A stretch of DNA of 64,000 nt from positions 1,240,001 to 1,304,000 of the forward strand of contig OZ037880.1 in the NCBI GenBank assembly GCA_964035575.1, in the 5' to 3' direction. Shown one piece after another: positions 1 to 9,744 of this stretch. Source of the DNA: Rhynchopus sp. YZ270_cl-10. Its lineage: Eukaryota > Euglenozoa > Diplonemea > Diplonemida > Diplonemidae. The position numbers were made by a program, and so were the translations under genes. The notes under the pieces were generated by a model. It had not been told where the DNA came from, did no database searches, and worked only from the letters and a program-made list of their open reading frames with translations. Numbering within the stretch: position 1 is the first letter of the stretch; every line of letters starts with the position of its first letter.

Positions 1-398
1 CATACACCCGATTAAATCCTCCAAATTTTGTTTTTTGTTTTAATTAAAAGGAAACGGCAGCAGAGCATCCTACCCTTTTGGGGTTCTGCAATTTTCCATC
101 TTCGTAGTGTCTTTTAAGCTTTATGGGGGGAGGCTTTAGGCTTTAGGCTTCTCTCGCTCTCCTCTTCTTCTCTCTCTTCTGTTTCGTTTCCTCCGTTCTG
201 TGTTCCTTTTTTGCGAAAGGGAGTTTTTTTTTGTTGCATGCAACATTTAGGTGAACGGATGCACTTTTTTTCAATGCCTTTTTCCGTTTCTTTTGGACTG
301 TGAAGCTTTGACAGGGCATATCCTAAATATTGGGGAGACTCAAATATTGCAAAATACCGCAAAAAATAATCTATTTTGAGCACATCGATCAAAAAAAA

Positions 399-446
399 TA
401 GTGGAGCACACTCTAGGGTGGCTACACTAATACAACCAAGTTTTCA
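399..446 (+). repeat. hp-G hairpin repeat copy
   Basis: A TAGTGGAGC arm and a GCTACACTA arm enclose a 13-nt loop, followed by a tail ending CCAAGTTTTC and an A run. Near-identical copies lie at 32821, 33787 and 45337. In this copy one stem position is a G/A mismatch; in the 45337 copy the 9-bp stem is perfect. Confidence 0.8.
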
Positions 447-837
447 AAAAAAAAAAATTTCCGCCTTTGGCGGGGTATTTTTCGGTATATCTTTTCCAAC
501 TTTCCTCCCTTCAAGGTCACTACCACAAACCCAATTTTTTTGGGGAAATTTTCGGCCGAGACTGGGTCCCACCTATTTGGCGACTTTGGGCTATTTTCAA
601 AAAAAAAACCTCTAGTAGGTAGTGCTGTAGGATTTGCCCTGTTGGTTGATCTTGCCAAACAATATTTTTTTCCTCTCTTTTTTTATGATGCTTCAACTCC
701 AAAACGGACTTTACAAGCAAAGAGATGCACAATTTTACATTTTTTTTTTACATTTTTTCGGGTTTTCTTTGAGAAACTGACAAAACAAACACACAAACGT
801 GCAGCCTTGCATTGCTGCGTTTTTTAAAGCTGCTTTA

Positions 838-885
838 GGTGACTAAGCATGAGAGGCTTAGGTCATCGAACCAAGCTTTTCTCTT
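838..885 (+). repeat. hp-A hairpin repeat copy
   Basis: CTAAGC and GCTTAG form a 6-bp stem around the loop ATGAGAG, followed by a TCATC-containing tail and CTTTTC. It matches the family seen at 5772, 30169, 32476, 38361 and 41071. Confidence 0.75.
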
Positions 886-1117
886 TTTCTTTCTCTTCTT
901 TAGTTTGGGGTACATTTAGTGCACCCTATTATACCTTCTATTCAGTAGAATAGTTAGTATATGAAACAATCTTCTTTTAGTTCTTGCACCTTATACGCCT
1001 ATCCCAACATGCGTCCATTCACCACCCCCCCCTCCTTAAGTCTACTTTATTTTATAGAACCCAGTAAGCGGAGCTAGTCTTTGCAGCTCCTCCCTACCCA
1101 CCGCAGATTGCCCACTA

Positions 1118-1225
1118 CAGTACCACAACAAACACCGGTGAAGTAAAAACTAATGGTGGATTTTTGGGATTTCAAAAAACTCTAAGAAGAGGGTTTTTTA
1201 CCCCATCATGTTTGTTGTCTTGCTG
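1118..1225. mobile_element. Short inverted-repeat (MITE-like) element, copy 1
   Basis: About 33-nt imperfect terminal inverted repeats begin CAGTACCACAACAAACA at the left and end TGTTTGTTGTCTTGCTG at the right. TA dinucleotides flank both ends, as for Tc1/mariner-type insertions, whose termini also often read CAGT. A second copy with the same ends and the same centre (TTTTTGGGATTTCAAAA) lies at 29598-29695. No coding capacity, so it is non-autonomous. Confidence 0.75.
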
Positions 1226-1380
1226 TAAAATAGACACATCTTCCAGTTCCTAGCTCCCCTATTCGGGTGGGTGTTTTCTTTGTTTTGTGTGTACAGAACG
1301 TACCTTGGGCCTGTTGCATTTTTTGTTGATCCCAACAATGCTTTCAAATTGAATGCATATTTTTGAAATACCTTTTATAG

Positions 1381-1403
1381 AGATGTGCATCAGAGGCACA
1401 TCT
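1381..1403 (+). repeat. hp-B hairpin repeat copy
   Basis: AGATGTGC and GCACATCT form a perfect 8-bp stem around the 7-nt loop ATCAGAG, followed by TAAGGTTTCTTTT. Other hp-B copies use different stem bases (17070-17095, 6061-6100, 15849-15886, 17224-17265). Confidence 0.75.
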
Positions 1404-3007
1404 TAAGGTTTCTTTTATCTTTTTGTGGTCTGGAGGGTGTTTTGGTGTTGAATGATTCATTCATTTTTTTTTTTTTGTTCCAAGTAAAACAGGTGTATGG
1501 AGGATCAGACACAAACACCATCACTTTTTTCAATATTTTTTTTCAATTCTTGAGCTGTGTTTCTGTTTGTCCTGAATTGTTTGCTCTTCAGGGGAATGGC
1601 AACTCTTCATTGAAACCTGGCAGCACCTTTTCGTTGTCTATAACCATTTAAAATTTTGTTTGTCCTGAATTGTTTGTTATTCAAGCATTGCTCTTTATGA
1701 TTAGCACGCCATTGCTAATACCTGTCCGAAAAATTCCACTCAGATTCCACCCAATGAGTTAACGCTTATTGGGCTAAGAGGGACGCAGTTGACCGAAACA
1801 AACATAGTAATATAGCACGACAATTCACAAACCAACCAAATGCCCAATCAGTACAGCTACTCTGTACTGCTTAGGCTGCAAAAGACTTTCAGACCATCGA
1901 CTCTTTTCGTGAGGTCAAAAAAGCCATCTTTCAAAAAGAAAACTGAACTTTAAAAAGAAGTTCGCTTCTTCTTCCGGAAACTAAAGCAATGAGAGGCTTA
2001 TAGAACGTTCTCTCAATTTAGCTGCATCTAAGAACCCAAACCCACAACCAAAAAACACAACCCATGTCCCTATAGCATATGTCTCGTCTCTTACCGTGTT
2101 TCGAAAAAATATGAATCAGAATAATTATGGACCTTTTTGGTGGTATGCCCTACATAGGGGTGGTGGTATACCTTAGAAGGACCTTTTTTTATAGAAAAAT
2201 CACACCATTTGGGATTTTTTAAAAAATTTTTCTGGTCCATATTTTTTTTTTTCAAAACACGGTGTGTCCACGACTCAGCACAATAGACATCGCGGTTTGC
2301 GTTTTGATTTCCCCTCCCCTACCATTTTTAGAATGGTTCCGCCAGTGAATTTGAACGAATTTAAAAAAGGGGGGGAAAGTAATCCCATAGAAATAAAATG
2401 TGGAAGTCCACAAATATAAAATGTATTCTCAAAAATATTGCGTAGAAAGAAAAGGGTGTGAGTGCTTTGTTTCTTTTCTTTTGATATAAGAACCGGCCTT
2501 GAAACATAATACAGAGTTGCGTACTTCAAAGAAATATGATTTTTTTCCAAATATTTTTTGTATTCCGAAAAAAATAGTCAAAAATTTAAAAAGAGGACAA
2601 AAAATCAACCAAAAAAACTACTTTTGCGAGCACAGCAACAGACACAACAGACACATTAAACAGGAGATGAATCGCTGCCTCCCGAGATGTGTTACTTTGT
2701 TTTGTTTTTATTTTGCTTTTTTTTTGTTTGTCTCCATTCAAAAAAAAAAAGCAGTAACAGATCTCCTGTCTAAAAGTCAAGCAAAAAACAAAGTTTTTCT
2801 GTTTACCCCACAAGCCCACCATAGATAGACCCTTTCAAAGATGTGAGAAGTGAGTGCGAAGCAAGTCGCCCGCTGCATTCATCGTAAAAAGAAATTGATT
2901 TTATTTGAGGGCTTTTGTATTTTCAAGTCAAAAAATTTGATTTTTGCTGTCACATTTTTATTGGTTTCCTTTTTTACATCTACTACGTTGTAGGCCGCAG
3001 GGTGCTT

Positions 3008-3070
3008 TGTGCTTTCATCCGGATAGCTGGCATTGTGGGTCCGTTGGAGGTGCCTGCATCAATAACTACA
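3008..3070 (+). repeat. hp-D hairpin repeat copy
   Basis: Contains the conserved CATCCGGATAGCTGGCA block, a GGAGGTGCC block and the tail TGCATCAATAACT. GGCA and TGCC can pair. Further copies: about 16320, 16393, 31038 and 32630, all on the + strand. Confidence 0.7.
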
Positions 3071-3215
3071 GTTTTGATCTAATAACTACCCCCGAGCCCC
3101 TGCAGGGTCCCCGCTCCCCCATTATATCCAATTTTTTTTTTTTTAGGTGGCTAAGCACAGGGCTATCGGTAAGAGATATGAAATATGATCGCCTTTTTTC
3201 GGAATTTTTTTTTTT

Positions 3216-3270
3216 TTTTTTGAAAACTTGGTTGTTTTAGTGTAGACACCCGAAGATGAACTCCACTATA
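3216..3270 (-). repeat. Inner 55-bp inverted repeat, left arm (hp-G sequence)
   Basis: Perfect complement of 5557-5611. It carries the hp-G signature (TAGTG...CACTA stem, CCAAGTTTTC tail) in reverse orientation. It is the only clear reverse-strand hairpin repeat of these families in the window. Confidence 0.85.
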
Positions 3271-3282
3271 ATTTTTTTTTTT

Positions 3283-3410
3283 ACCAGGCCAAATATGATC
3301 AGAGATGCCCCGCCAACGTGCGGAGCCGAAAGCTCGGAATGGGTTTACCAGGCCACATATGAACGGAGATGCCCCGCCAACGTGCGGAGCCGAAAGCTCG
3401 GAATGGGTTT
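3283..3410 (+). repeat. Two 64-bp direct repeats with a related third copy
   Basis: Units at 3283-3346 and 3347-3410 share a GCCCCGCCAACGTGCGG block, then GCCGAAAGCTCGG and AATGGGTTT. A third, diverged copy is at about 4669-4730. They lie inside the 2.6-kb transposon and are unlike the surrounding DNA in base composition. Confidence 0.8.
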
Positions 3411-3642
3411 TTGCCGCTGTACACTGTAGTATACTACCTGAACTGCTTTGCGGGTTTGCTGAGTATGTGTATATGTCCGAGCCTCGACCAACACGGACAT
3501 ATGCACGGGGGGGCGTAGGTATTTGGTGTTGTTCATTTACCCTACCACTTTCCGCAATCTATCCGGAAATGCAATTGGGCTCAATTTCGGGTATTTTAGG
3601 ATGACGACAAAAGTGGGCGTACCCCCTTGTTTAAAGTTTAAT

Positions 3643-3892
3643 GTACACCTCAAAAATTTTTCCGCGCTACGCTCGCGGAGGTACACCTTCAATTTTTTCC
3701 CCACTCGCTTCGCTCGCGGAAGTACACCTTAAAAATTTTCCGCTCGCTACGCTCGCGGAGGTACACCTTAAAATATTTTCCCGCTCGCTGCGCTCGCGGC
3801 GGTACACCTTCAAAAAATTTTCCGCTCGCTACGCTCGCGGAGGTCCACCTTCAATTTTTTTCCCGCTCGCTTCGCTCGCAGAGGTACACCTT
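3643..3892 (+). repeat. Minisatellite, about 6 units of 39-41 bp
   Basis: Each unit starts GTACACCTT, continues with an A/T stretch and ends in a CGCTCGC(T/G)(A/T)CGCTCGCGG type block. Units start at about 3643, 3682, 3723, 3762, 3803 and 3844, and a partial unit starts at 3885. The A/T stretch varies by 1-2 bases between units. It lies inside the 2.6-kb transposon. Confidence 0.85.
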
Positions 3893-4062
3893 AAAGTTTA
3901 AATTTTTGTTAACCCCTTACCCCAAGCCGTTTTTTGGACCCACTCAGAGATTACGCTCCACGTGTGGAACGTATGGAAATCCATACGTGAATTGTTTTTG
4001 AAAAGGTGGAATCCATACGTGTCCATACTTAGGTAATTTGGGTTTTGGATTGGGGCTGGGGT

Positions 4063-4109
4063 GGGGTAGGTGAGGGGTGGGGCTCCGCCCCCACCTCTCA
4101 CCTACCCCC
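4063..4109. repeat. Long GC-rich hairpin
   Basis: GGGGTAGGTGAGGGGTGGGGC and GCCCCCACCTCTCACCTACCC are complementary except for about one mismatch and one extra base, with a 3-nt loop. Confidence 0.8.
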
Positions 4110-4844
4110 TACAGAATCCTATTTGTAGGAGACAATTTTCTATTTTACCGGAAAAGGAGCATGCAGCATGGCGAAAGAAAAAAAGTAGCGTACCGTGCGC
4201 CTGCGGCGCTAGATTGCAGTACACCGTTCCCGTGACATAGTAGGCAATTTTAATCGCAATTTTTAGAAATGTTGCGTACCGTGGCTTCGCCAGTGCCATG
4301 ACTGATGATTTCTCCAGTTCTTCGAACTTTCACAGCCCTTCTCAACTAACTTTGCCAGGGAGAGCGCGCGCGAAGCGCGAATTGTTTTTGCTTAGAATTG
4401 TACGTGTTGAAAATCCATACGTACTTTTTTTTATTTTTGGGGGAGCTGCGTAATCCCTGGACCCACTTTTGAGTTTTGGTTTTTGGGACTTTCCAACCGG
4501 TAAAGGGACCCCAGATGCAAATGTTTGATCGTACCTGGCCGCAATTGAAAGATTTTGAACACGGCTTTCAATTCCATTTTTTAAGTACCTATCCCCCCCG
4601 TGGATATGTCCGGACCCATTTTGATGTGTTTTTGCCCGGCACTTTCCTGAAAATTTTCCGGACATATCCACATATGAGGGGAGATGCCCCGCCAACGTGC
4701 GGGGCCGAAAGCTCGGAATGGGTTTTTGCCCGTAAACCAGTGGTCGCGCTAATTATGGGGAAAAATGGGGAAAAAATGGATTTCGGGTACGGAAAAACGT
4801 TCCTTGAAAAGGTTAGCTGGGGAGGCCCGGAAACCCCGTTTTGT

Positions 4845-5330
4845 GGCATTTCCGGGCCAATCCCGGCTTGTGGTGGGGTATATACGGAAAAATGGACAAA
4901 ATTTTAGTGACTTAAATTTTCGCAAAATATGAACCCATACTCGTAAACAAGGGTCATTTTCAGGAAAATTCGGAAAATTCCGAGATTTGGAAGCAATTTT
5001 TCTCCTGAAAATCAGTGGGTTTTCAGCCCCAAAACATACCGCGATTGGAATTTCCGGAATCCGTCCGCGCTGTGGTGGGGTCACTTTGCCGAAATGGCCA
5101 TTTTTTTGGTTTTGGTCAAAATCCATGTGGGTAAAGAGGGCCAATGTAAATCCCACAACCAGATTTTCTCTCCCTGATCCTGACGTCTTGCAACATGAAA
5201 ATGCGCGAAAACACCGGCATTTGCATTTCCGGAATTCGTCCGTTCTGTGGTGGGGTCAATTTGCCGAAATGGACAAGTTCTTGGTTTTGGTCAAAACCCG
5301 TCAGTGTAAGGTAAAGGGGGCAAGTGTTTG
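4845..5330 (+). repeat. Three diverged direct repeats of about 180-200 bp
   Basis: Copies begin near 4845, 5045 and 5222. Each has a GCATTTCCGG or GAATTTCCGG start, a TGTGGTGGGGT block and a CGAAATGG or GGAAAAATGG block; the last two also share TTGGTTTTGGTCAAAA. They lie inside the 2.6-kb transposon. No protein reading frame is conserved between copies. Confidence 0.7.
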
Positions 5331-5556
5331 CCTGTAGAAACTGGAAGGGAACAGGCAGCGCCGCAGGCGCACGGTAACCAACTTTTTTTTTTTTTTTTTT
5401 CCTTTTCTTTTTTCTCCTCTTTCTTTTGACTTTCCGAGCCAATTGCGTTCCACGGCGGGGTCACATGTATATGCAAGTCCACTATGTGGTGGTCTTACTC
5501 AACAATATTAGAACTTCTGGTTTCTTAATGAAATCCCCGTACTGCAAAAAAAAAAC

Positions 5557-5611
5557 TATAGTGGAGTTCATCTTCGGGTGTCTACACTAAAACAACCAAG
5601 TTTTCAAAAAA
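5557..5611 (+). repeat. Inner 55-bp inverted repeat, right arm (hp-G sequence)
   Basis: Perfect complement of 3216-3270. In this orientation it reads as a normal hp-G repeat, with TAGTGGAG and a CTACACTA arm, then CCAAGTTTTC and an A run. Confidence 0.85.
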
Positions 5612-5771
5612 CGTTCCTACCAAAACCCCCAAAAATCCCGGGATGAGGGATGGACTTTAGCGCGAGCTCTGCCGTAAACTCGTGTTTTTTTTTTTTTTTT
5701 TGAAATATGATTTTGAAATATGAAATATGATATATGATGCCCCCCAAAACCCCTTCTTACCGATAGCCCTG

Positions 5772-5815
5772 GGCTAAGCACGAGAGGCGTAGGTTGCATC
5801 TTATAAACAGTTTTT
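5772..5815 (+). repeat. hp-A repeat, 3' part next to the transposon
   Basis: GGCTAAGCACGAGAGGC followed by GTAGG, a CATCTTATAAAC tail and T run. Its 5' neighbour (AGGT) is found at 3145-3148, left of the 2.6-kb element, which shows that the element landed in an existing hp-A copy. Confidence 0.8.
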
Positions 5816-6214
5816 AAATGGTTTGCCGTTTTTATGTTACCTTTGTCTTTTTTTTGTCTATTTTCGTTGGAATGAAGACCCTCTATCATTCAATCAAACC
5901 GGTTTCTTTGATATCAAAAAAAAGAAAAATGCAACACACCACAAAAAAGTAATGTCCCCTTTATGATCAGGGATATTTTTCAACTCTTCTTCTTTGTAAG
6001 ATGGCTAAGCACTGTGAGAGTTAAGTTCATCTGACACACCTTTCCCTTTTTCTTTAAGCTATGTGTGCACAATGAGGCACATTCATCTTTCAACTTTTCT
6101 TCGGTCATGTACCAAGGTACACTGTCACGAGTGGGCTGTTGTATTTCAAGTCAAGTTTCTTTTTTCTCGTGTTTTGCGTTAGTGTAGACGTTAGCACATT
6201 TTTTATAAGGAAGC

Positions 6215-6270
6215 AGTGCCTGACGTCCGCCGATACACAGGTGAGGCGTTTTTGCACTTTCAACTCATCT
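6215..6270 (+). repeat. hp-E hairpin repeat copy
   Basis: GTGCCT at the left pairs with AGGC and GCAC at the right, around a CGTCCGCCGAT block; the tail is TTTCAAC. Other copies: 19528-19566, about 29985-30030 and about 47325-47370. Confidence 0.7.
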
Positions 6271-6493
6271 TACATCTGGGAGAGGTGCATTGCACCGCGT
6301 TCGTTCATCTTTCAAGTTTTCAGTTCTTTTTTTTTTTTTTTTGCCCTTTTTTTTGTGAGGGTAATCGCTACAATCACTCCTCTCCCCTCTACCAGGTTTT
6401 TTGAAAAGTCCAGGGGGAAAAATAAAATAAAATTTTGCAGAATAAGAACTGTGTCACTAAACCCGTCTAATTTCCCCCACCCTCTGCACCTGG

Positions 6494-6585
6494 GGTGGCA
6501 AATACGTATAAATACGTGATACGCTCACTCGTATCGTACGTATTTTAACGTATTGTACGCGATACGTGACGTATTTGCTACCACA
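6494..6585. repeat. Foldback (imperfect inverted repeat)
   Basis: GTGGCAAATACG at the left and CGTATTTGCTACCAC at the right are complementary apart from a small indel. The middle is built of ATACGT and CGTAT words that can also pair. It looks like a foldback MITE. Confidence 0.65.
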
Positions 6586-7249
6586 AGGCTGCACGAGGGG
6601 GGGGGAAATATGCTACCCTATTTCAAAATTTGGCTCCCGACCCCCTACCTGATTTAGTGATAACCCTGCTCTGTGGAAGCGATCCGTTTTTAGTTTTTTT
6701 TTTGTGTTTTTTGCACCCTGCACGGGTTTTCAGCAAAACCACGCCATTTCTCTTTTTTTTGGATTGCACCCCCCACACCAAACACCCTTCTCATAGTCAG
6801 TCATCTAAAATTCAACGGGGGGAGTTTTTATTGCATTTTTTCTTTAGTGTTCACCTTTCAAAAAAAAAAAATTGTCCTCGGCCAGGTGATTGTCGAACCT
6901 ACATAAATCAGTTCCTGCCTTACAATGTTGCGTTGCTGTTCCTCTTAGAAGCCCTTCTTATCAACACGCCGTGTCGAATCTCGAGGATTTTCTGTATTCT
7001 GACGACTGCTCTGACGTCCTCTGGCGACCCAGAAAGCCCCTCTCAAACCCCTGGTTAAACTCGGGTTACAGTCCCGACTATAATAATCCGGGTTTCTATT
7101 TCGTGAAGCCGCCAAAAATTAATTAATTATTCATGAAATAAAAACCTCGTTTTTTAGTGACCCACGAAACCCAGTTTACTACCGTTAACCCCACACACAC
7201 TCCTTCACAAAACTATAATATAAGCGGAACATCCACACATCCGATTGAC

Positions 7250-7650
7250 ATCGCCCTTGAAATAGCGGGAGGACGGCCGCAGAGGCTATTAAGGTGGCCG
7301 AGGCGCAGGCTGAAGACGTGGTGCTGCTGGAGAATGTCGCTGCCGAAGCGACAGGACAGAAGACCTGCACCACCCTTTCAGCAGCCTACATCGTGCGCCT
7401 GGCACGCAGCGAACCCGCTCGCTCGGCTGGCCGATCACAGCCTCCCGCTTCGCTTCGCTTGCGCGTGGCATCACGCCGAAAATCCGCACCACCCTCAGCA
7501 ACGTACTGGGTGTCGCGCAGTTTCGGAATCGTGGGCGAAACAACACCTGCGTACACCAGCTGTACCGTACCGTCTGCCTGCGGCGCTCCCTACGGTCGCG
7601 CCGCAGGCAGACGAGCCCGAGCAGGCCCGCCACAGAAATTAAATAATTAT
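7250..7650. other. GC-rich stretch with 15-bp perfect hairpin, no recognised gene
   Basis: Base composition is like coding DNA, but no frame gives a protein I recognise and the open frames on both strands overlap without a clear winner. GTCTGCCTGCGGCGC (7572-7586) and its exact complement (7598-7612) form a 15-bp stem around an 11-nt loop. The core CGCCTGCGGCG next to an ACCGT word recurs near 4193, 5355 and 40005. It could be a decayed gene or a transposon fragment. Confidence 0.5.
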
Positions 7651-8616
7651 TTGGCAAAATTTTGCAGCGCTAAAAAAATAAATTAAATATTCACGAAATA
7701 GGAACCCGTATAAATACAAAATACCGATTTAAGAGCCTATAAAATATAGCCGGGACTGTAATAAACAATTCTATTAATACCCTGGGTGCAGACTTATGGT
7801 ACGAACTGACCCACTGTGCAAAGGGCCTCGCCTCCAGACCCGTCCCCCACCACCACTATTGCTCATGAATCCTGTACGAGCTTCTTTGCTTCCTCCCTAT
7901 AAAGATCCCCCCAAAAAAAGTAATGTTAGGCTTAATTATGCCCTTTATGGGTTCCTCTGTGCCTAGCCTCGTCCTTGCGTCGTAGTTCTCTGGTAAAAAA
8001 AAAAATATCAAAATGGGTCTGCTAGCTAAAGAAAGGAAGAACGACCACCACCTCATCAGTGGTCCCTGTGTATCTGCATTATCCTAAACCTTGTTGTAAA
8101 CCCCCCTGGGTTTACTAAATGTGGGAACCTTCGCACCCGCCGACATCCCGGCACCACACATCACCACCACGCCCGCGCGCATTGTAAACTGGGTTCTCGC
8201 GACGCAACTCACGAACCTCTCCACACATCCAGCGGCTCGAAAACAGGCTCGCTTGGCTTCGTGTGCCTCTCTGCATTTAGCATTTTACTGACATCTCCGC
8301 AGACGATATTTCTACAAGTTCTCTTGTAGGATACACCTCTCCCTCAGGCTACGCTCCTGAGGAGGGCGATCTTCCCCAGGTACTGCAGCCAGTCCGCTGA
8401 CACGTGGGGCAAGGGGAGGGTGGAGTAAAGGAGGAACGTGGGGAGGGGTACAAAAGGTACAAAAAGGTAGAAGATGTGTCCAATCTGTGTTGTGTTGTAG
8501 AATGGACGCCGTACCATGAACCTCTCGAGGTGTTCCCAAAGCAGCACCAATTTTTTTTTGCTTTTTTTTTTTTTACCACTTTTCACCCCCCACCAGGTAG
8601 TCCCCCATACCCCACC

Positions 8617-9744
8617 ATGCCGCATACAGACACCCCTGTACAGAGCATTGTTCCTGATGTGGAGGAAGGTGCGTTCACTGCAGCAGAGATTAGCGTGCGT
8701 CTGTCGGACACCGCGGTGCACTGTGCTGACGAGGAGGCGGCGTGCCACACTGCGCATAGGAGGGTACGTGGACAGATGCTTCCGGTACCGTATCCACCTC
8801 CGTTTCTTGCAAGCGCACAGTCATCGTCGTCGTACGTCTCTGATACACAGGACCCTCCAACAGCGTTGACCCAGAAAGATGCTGGGCGCAAAAGAAAGCG
8901 CTCCTTGGAGCCGACCCCACGGAAGGGGACACCTGCGTTTCGGAGGAAGAGCAATGGGATGCTGACGCAGCCTCCGAAGCAGAGTGGAGGGGGCTCGGTG
9001 CGTTCGTTGCGTTTGAGCGAATCTCTGCGGGTCGTGGAGAGGACGCTAAGGAAGATCGAACCACGTACTCGCCCGCAGTGGAATAAGCGCGCAAAGATCT
9101 CTGTGGGGGATATGTTCTGCATTGCGGTGGATCCAGAGGCCGCGGAGCGAGGGGAACTCTTCTGGCTTGGCAAGGCGCGTGCCGTCACGACCGACGGTAT
9201 TGACGTTTCATGGCGTGAAGAGCTGCTCCTCAACGGCCGTCTCTCTGGGGTGTTCAAACGTTCTCGTATGGGAGGGATCATCGCACCCGAAGCAACCAGA
9301 TCCATCATTTTCAGCAAAGTCCCGGTCCTCAAGCATGCTGACAGAGAGATTATGAACCCCCACGACTACATCGAGTCTTGCGAGGCTGCGAAAAAGAGAA
9401 TCAAAAAGGTGAAAGAACCGGGGAGTGCTAGTACGGCGAGCCCTGCTGTGACTTCTGCGAAGACAAAAACTCCAGCATCGGCACCAAAGGTCGACGTGAA
9501 ATTAGAGGTCAAAGAGGAGAGCCCTGCGTCGTGTTGTGCATCGAAGGCAACGTCCCCAAAGCCGTCGGATGATGGTTTAGATGAGTTGATTGCAGCAGCG
9601 CTTGAGAGTGTCGACCACATAGAGCAGGAAGAACGGGTGAACGGCGACCTGGAAGATGATGAAGAGTTTGTGTCCCCTGAAGACACCTTTGCATTTGAGG
9701 GTCTCCCCTCCCCAGACCTTTTTGAATTGGATGATGATGCATGA
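8617..9744 (+). CDS. Basic, probably nuclear protein with a possible SH3/Tudor-like barrel
   Basis: Single-exon protein of 375 residues. I chose the ATG at 8617 because a long T/C tract ends in CAG at 8594-8596, 20 nt upstream, which suits a splice acceptor; the open frame continues further 5' through that tract but is then low-complexity. Residues 91-103 form a basic cluster (RKRKRSLEPTPRK) typical of a nuclear localisation signal. Residues about 162-240 form the only globular-looking part, with VGDMFCIAV, FWLGKARAV and DGIDVSW strands that resemble Tudor/chromo-barrel folds. The C-terminal third is Ala/Lys/Glu-rich and ends strongly acidic (ELDDDA). A chromatin or RNA-binding role would fit, but I do not recognise the family and this is inference from composition only. 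Confidence 0.7.
   Translation: MPHTDTPVQSIVPDVEEGAFTAAEISVRLSDTAVHCADEEAACHTAHRRVRGQMLPVPYPPPFLASAQSSSSYVSDTQDPPTALTQKDAGRKRKRSLEPTPRKGTPAFRRKSNGMLTQPPKQSGGGSVRSLRLSESLRVVERTLRKIEPRTRPQWNKRAKISVGDMFCIAVDPEAAERGELFWLGKARAVTTDGIDVSWREELLLNGRLSGVFKRSRMGGIIAPEATRSIIFSKVPVLKHADREIMNPHDYIESCEAAKKRIKKVKEPGSASTASPAVTSAKTKTPASAPKVDVKLEVKEESPASCCASKATSPKPSDDGLDELIAAALESVDHIEQEERVNGDLEDDEEFVSPEDTFAFEGLPSPDLFELDDDA

Larger units (their letters stand above)
1..3148. other. Gene-free repeat-rich DNA
   Basis: No reading frame here looks like a protein: the open frames are short, rich in Phe, Lys and Leu because of T and A runs, and lack start context. The stretch holds copies of the hairpin repeats (hp-G at 399-446, hp-A at 838-885, hp-B at 1381-1403, hp-D at about 3008-3070), a small inverted-repeat transposon at 1118-1225, and a short direct duplication around 1566 and 1659. 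The part from 1800 to 2900 shows only AT-rich low-complexity sequence. Confidence 0.7.
3158..5771. mobile_element. 2.6-kb non-autonomous DNA transposon with 9-bp target duplication
   Basis: The two ends are perfect inverted repeats: CAGGGCTATCGGTAAGA at 3158-3174 and its complement at 5755-5771. GGCTAAGCA flanks the element on both sides (3149-3157 and 5772-5780). The flanking sequence is one hp-A repeat cut in two; its 5' part ends at 3157 and its 3' part starts at 5772 or 5781. A 9-bp duplication is typical of Mutator-like elements, while CAGGG ends are common in hAT elements (8 bp), so the superfamily is open. A second, inner pair of perfect 55-bp inverted repeats (3216-3270 and 5557-5611) has hp-G sequence. 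The interior holds tandem and direct repeats and no transposase that I can recognise. Confidence 0.8.
5816..8616. other. Gene-free repeat-rich DNA
   Basis: Holds hp-A (6001-6050), hp-B (6061-6100), hp-C (about 6101-6160), hp-E (6215-6270) and hp-F (6876-6904) copies, a foldback at 6494-6585, and a GC-rich stretch at about 7250-7650. From 7650 to 8590 I see no repeat or gene that I can name. The T-rich tract at 8549-8590 leads into the acceptor of the next gene. Confidence 0.65.

Noticed and set aside
1-100. Telomere or chromosome end at the window start
   Set aside because: No short G-rich tandem repeat is seen; the window simply begins in intergenic DNA.
3643-3892. Regular 40-bp repeats as a possible CRISPR array
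   Set aside because: Units are head-to-tail with no unique spacers, and the genome is eukaryotic. It is a minisatellite.
6139-6519. 126-codon + strand frame and similar frames in the spacers
   Set aside because: They are made of Phe/Lys/Leu runs from T and A tracts and overlap several hairpin repeats; no conserved domain.
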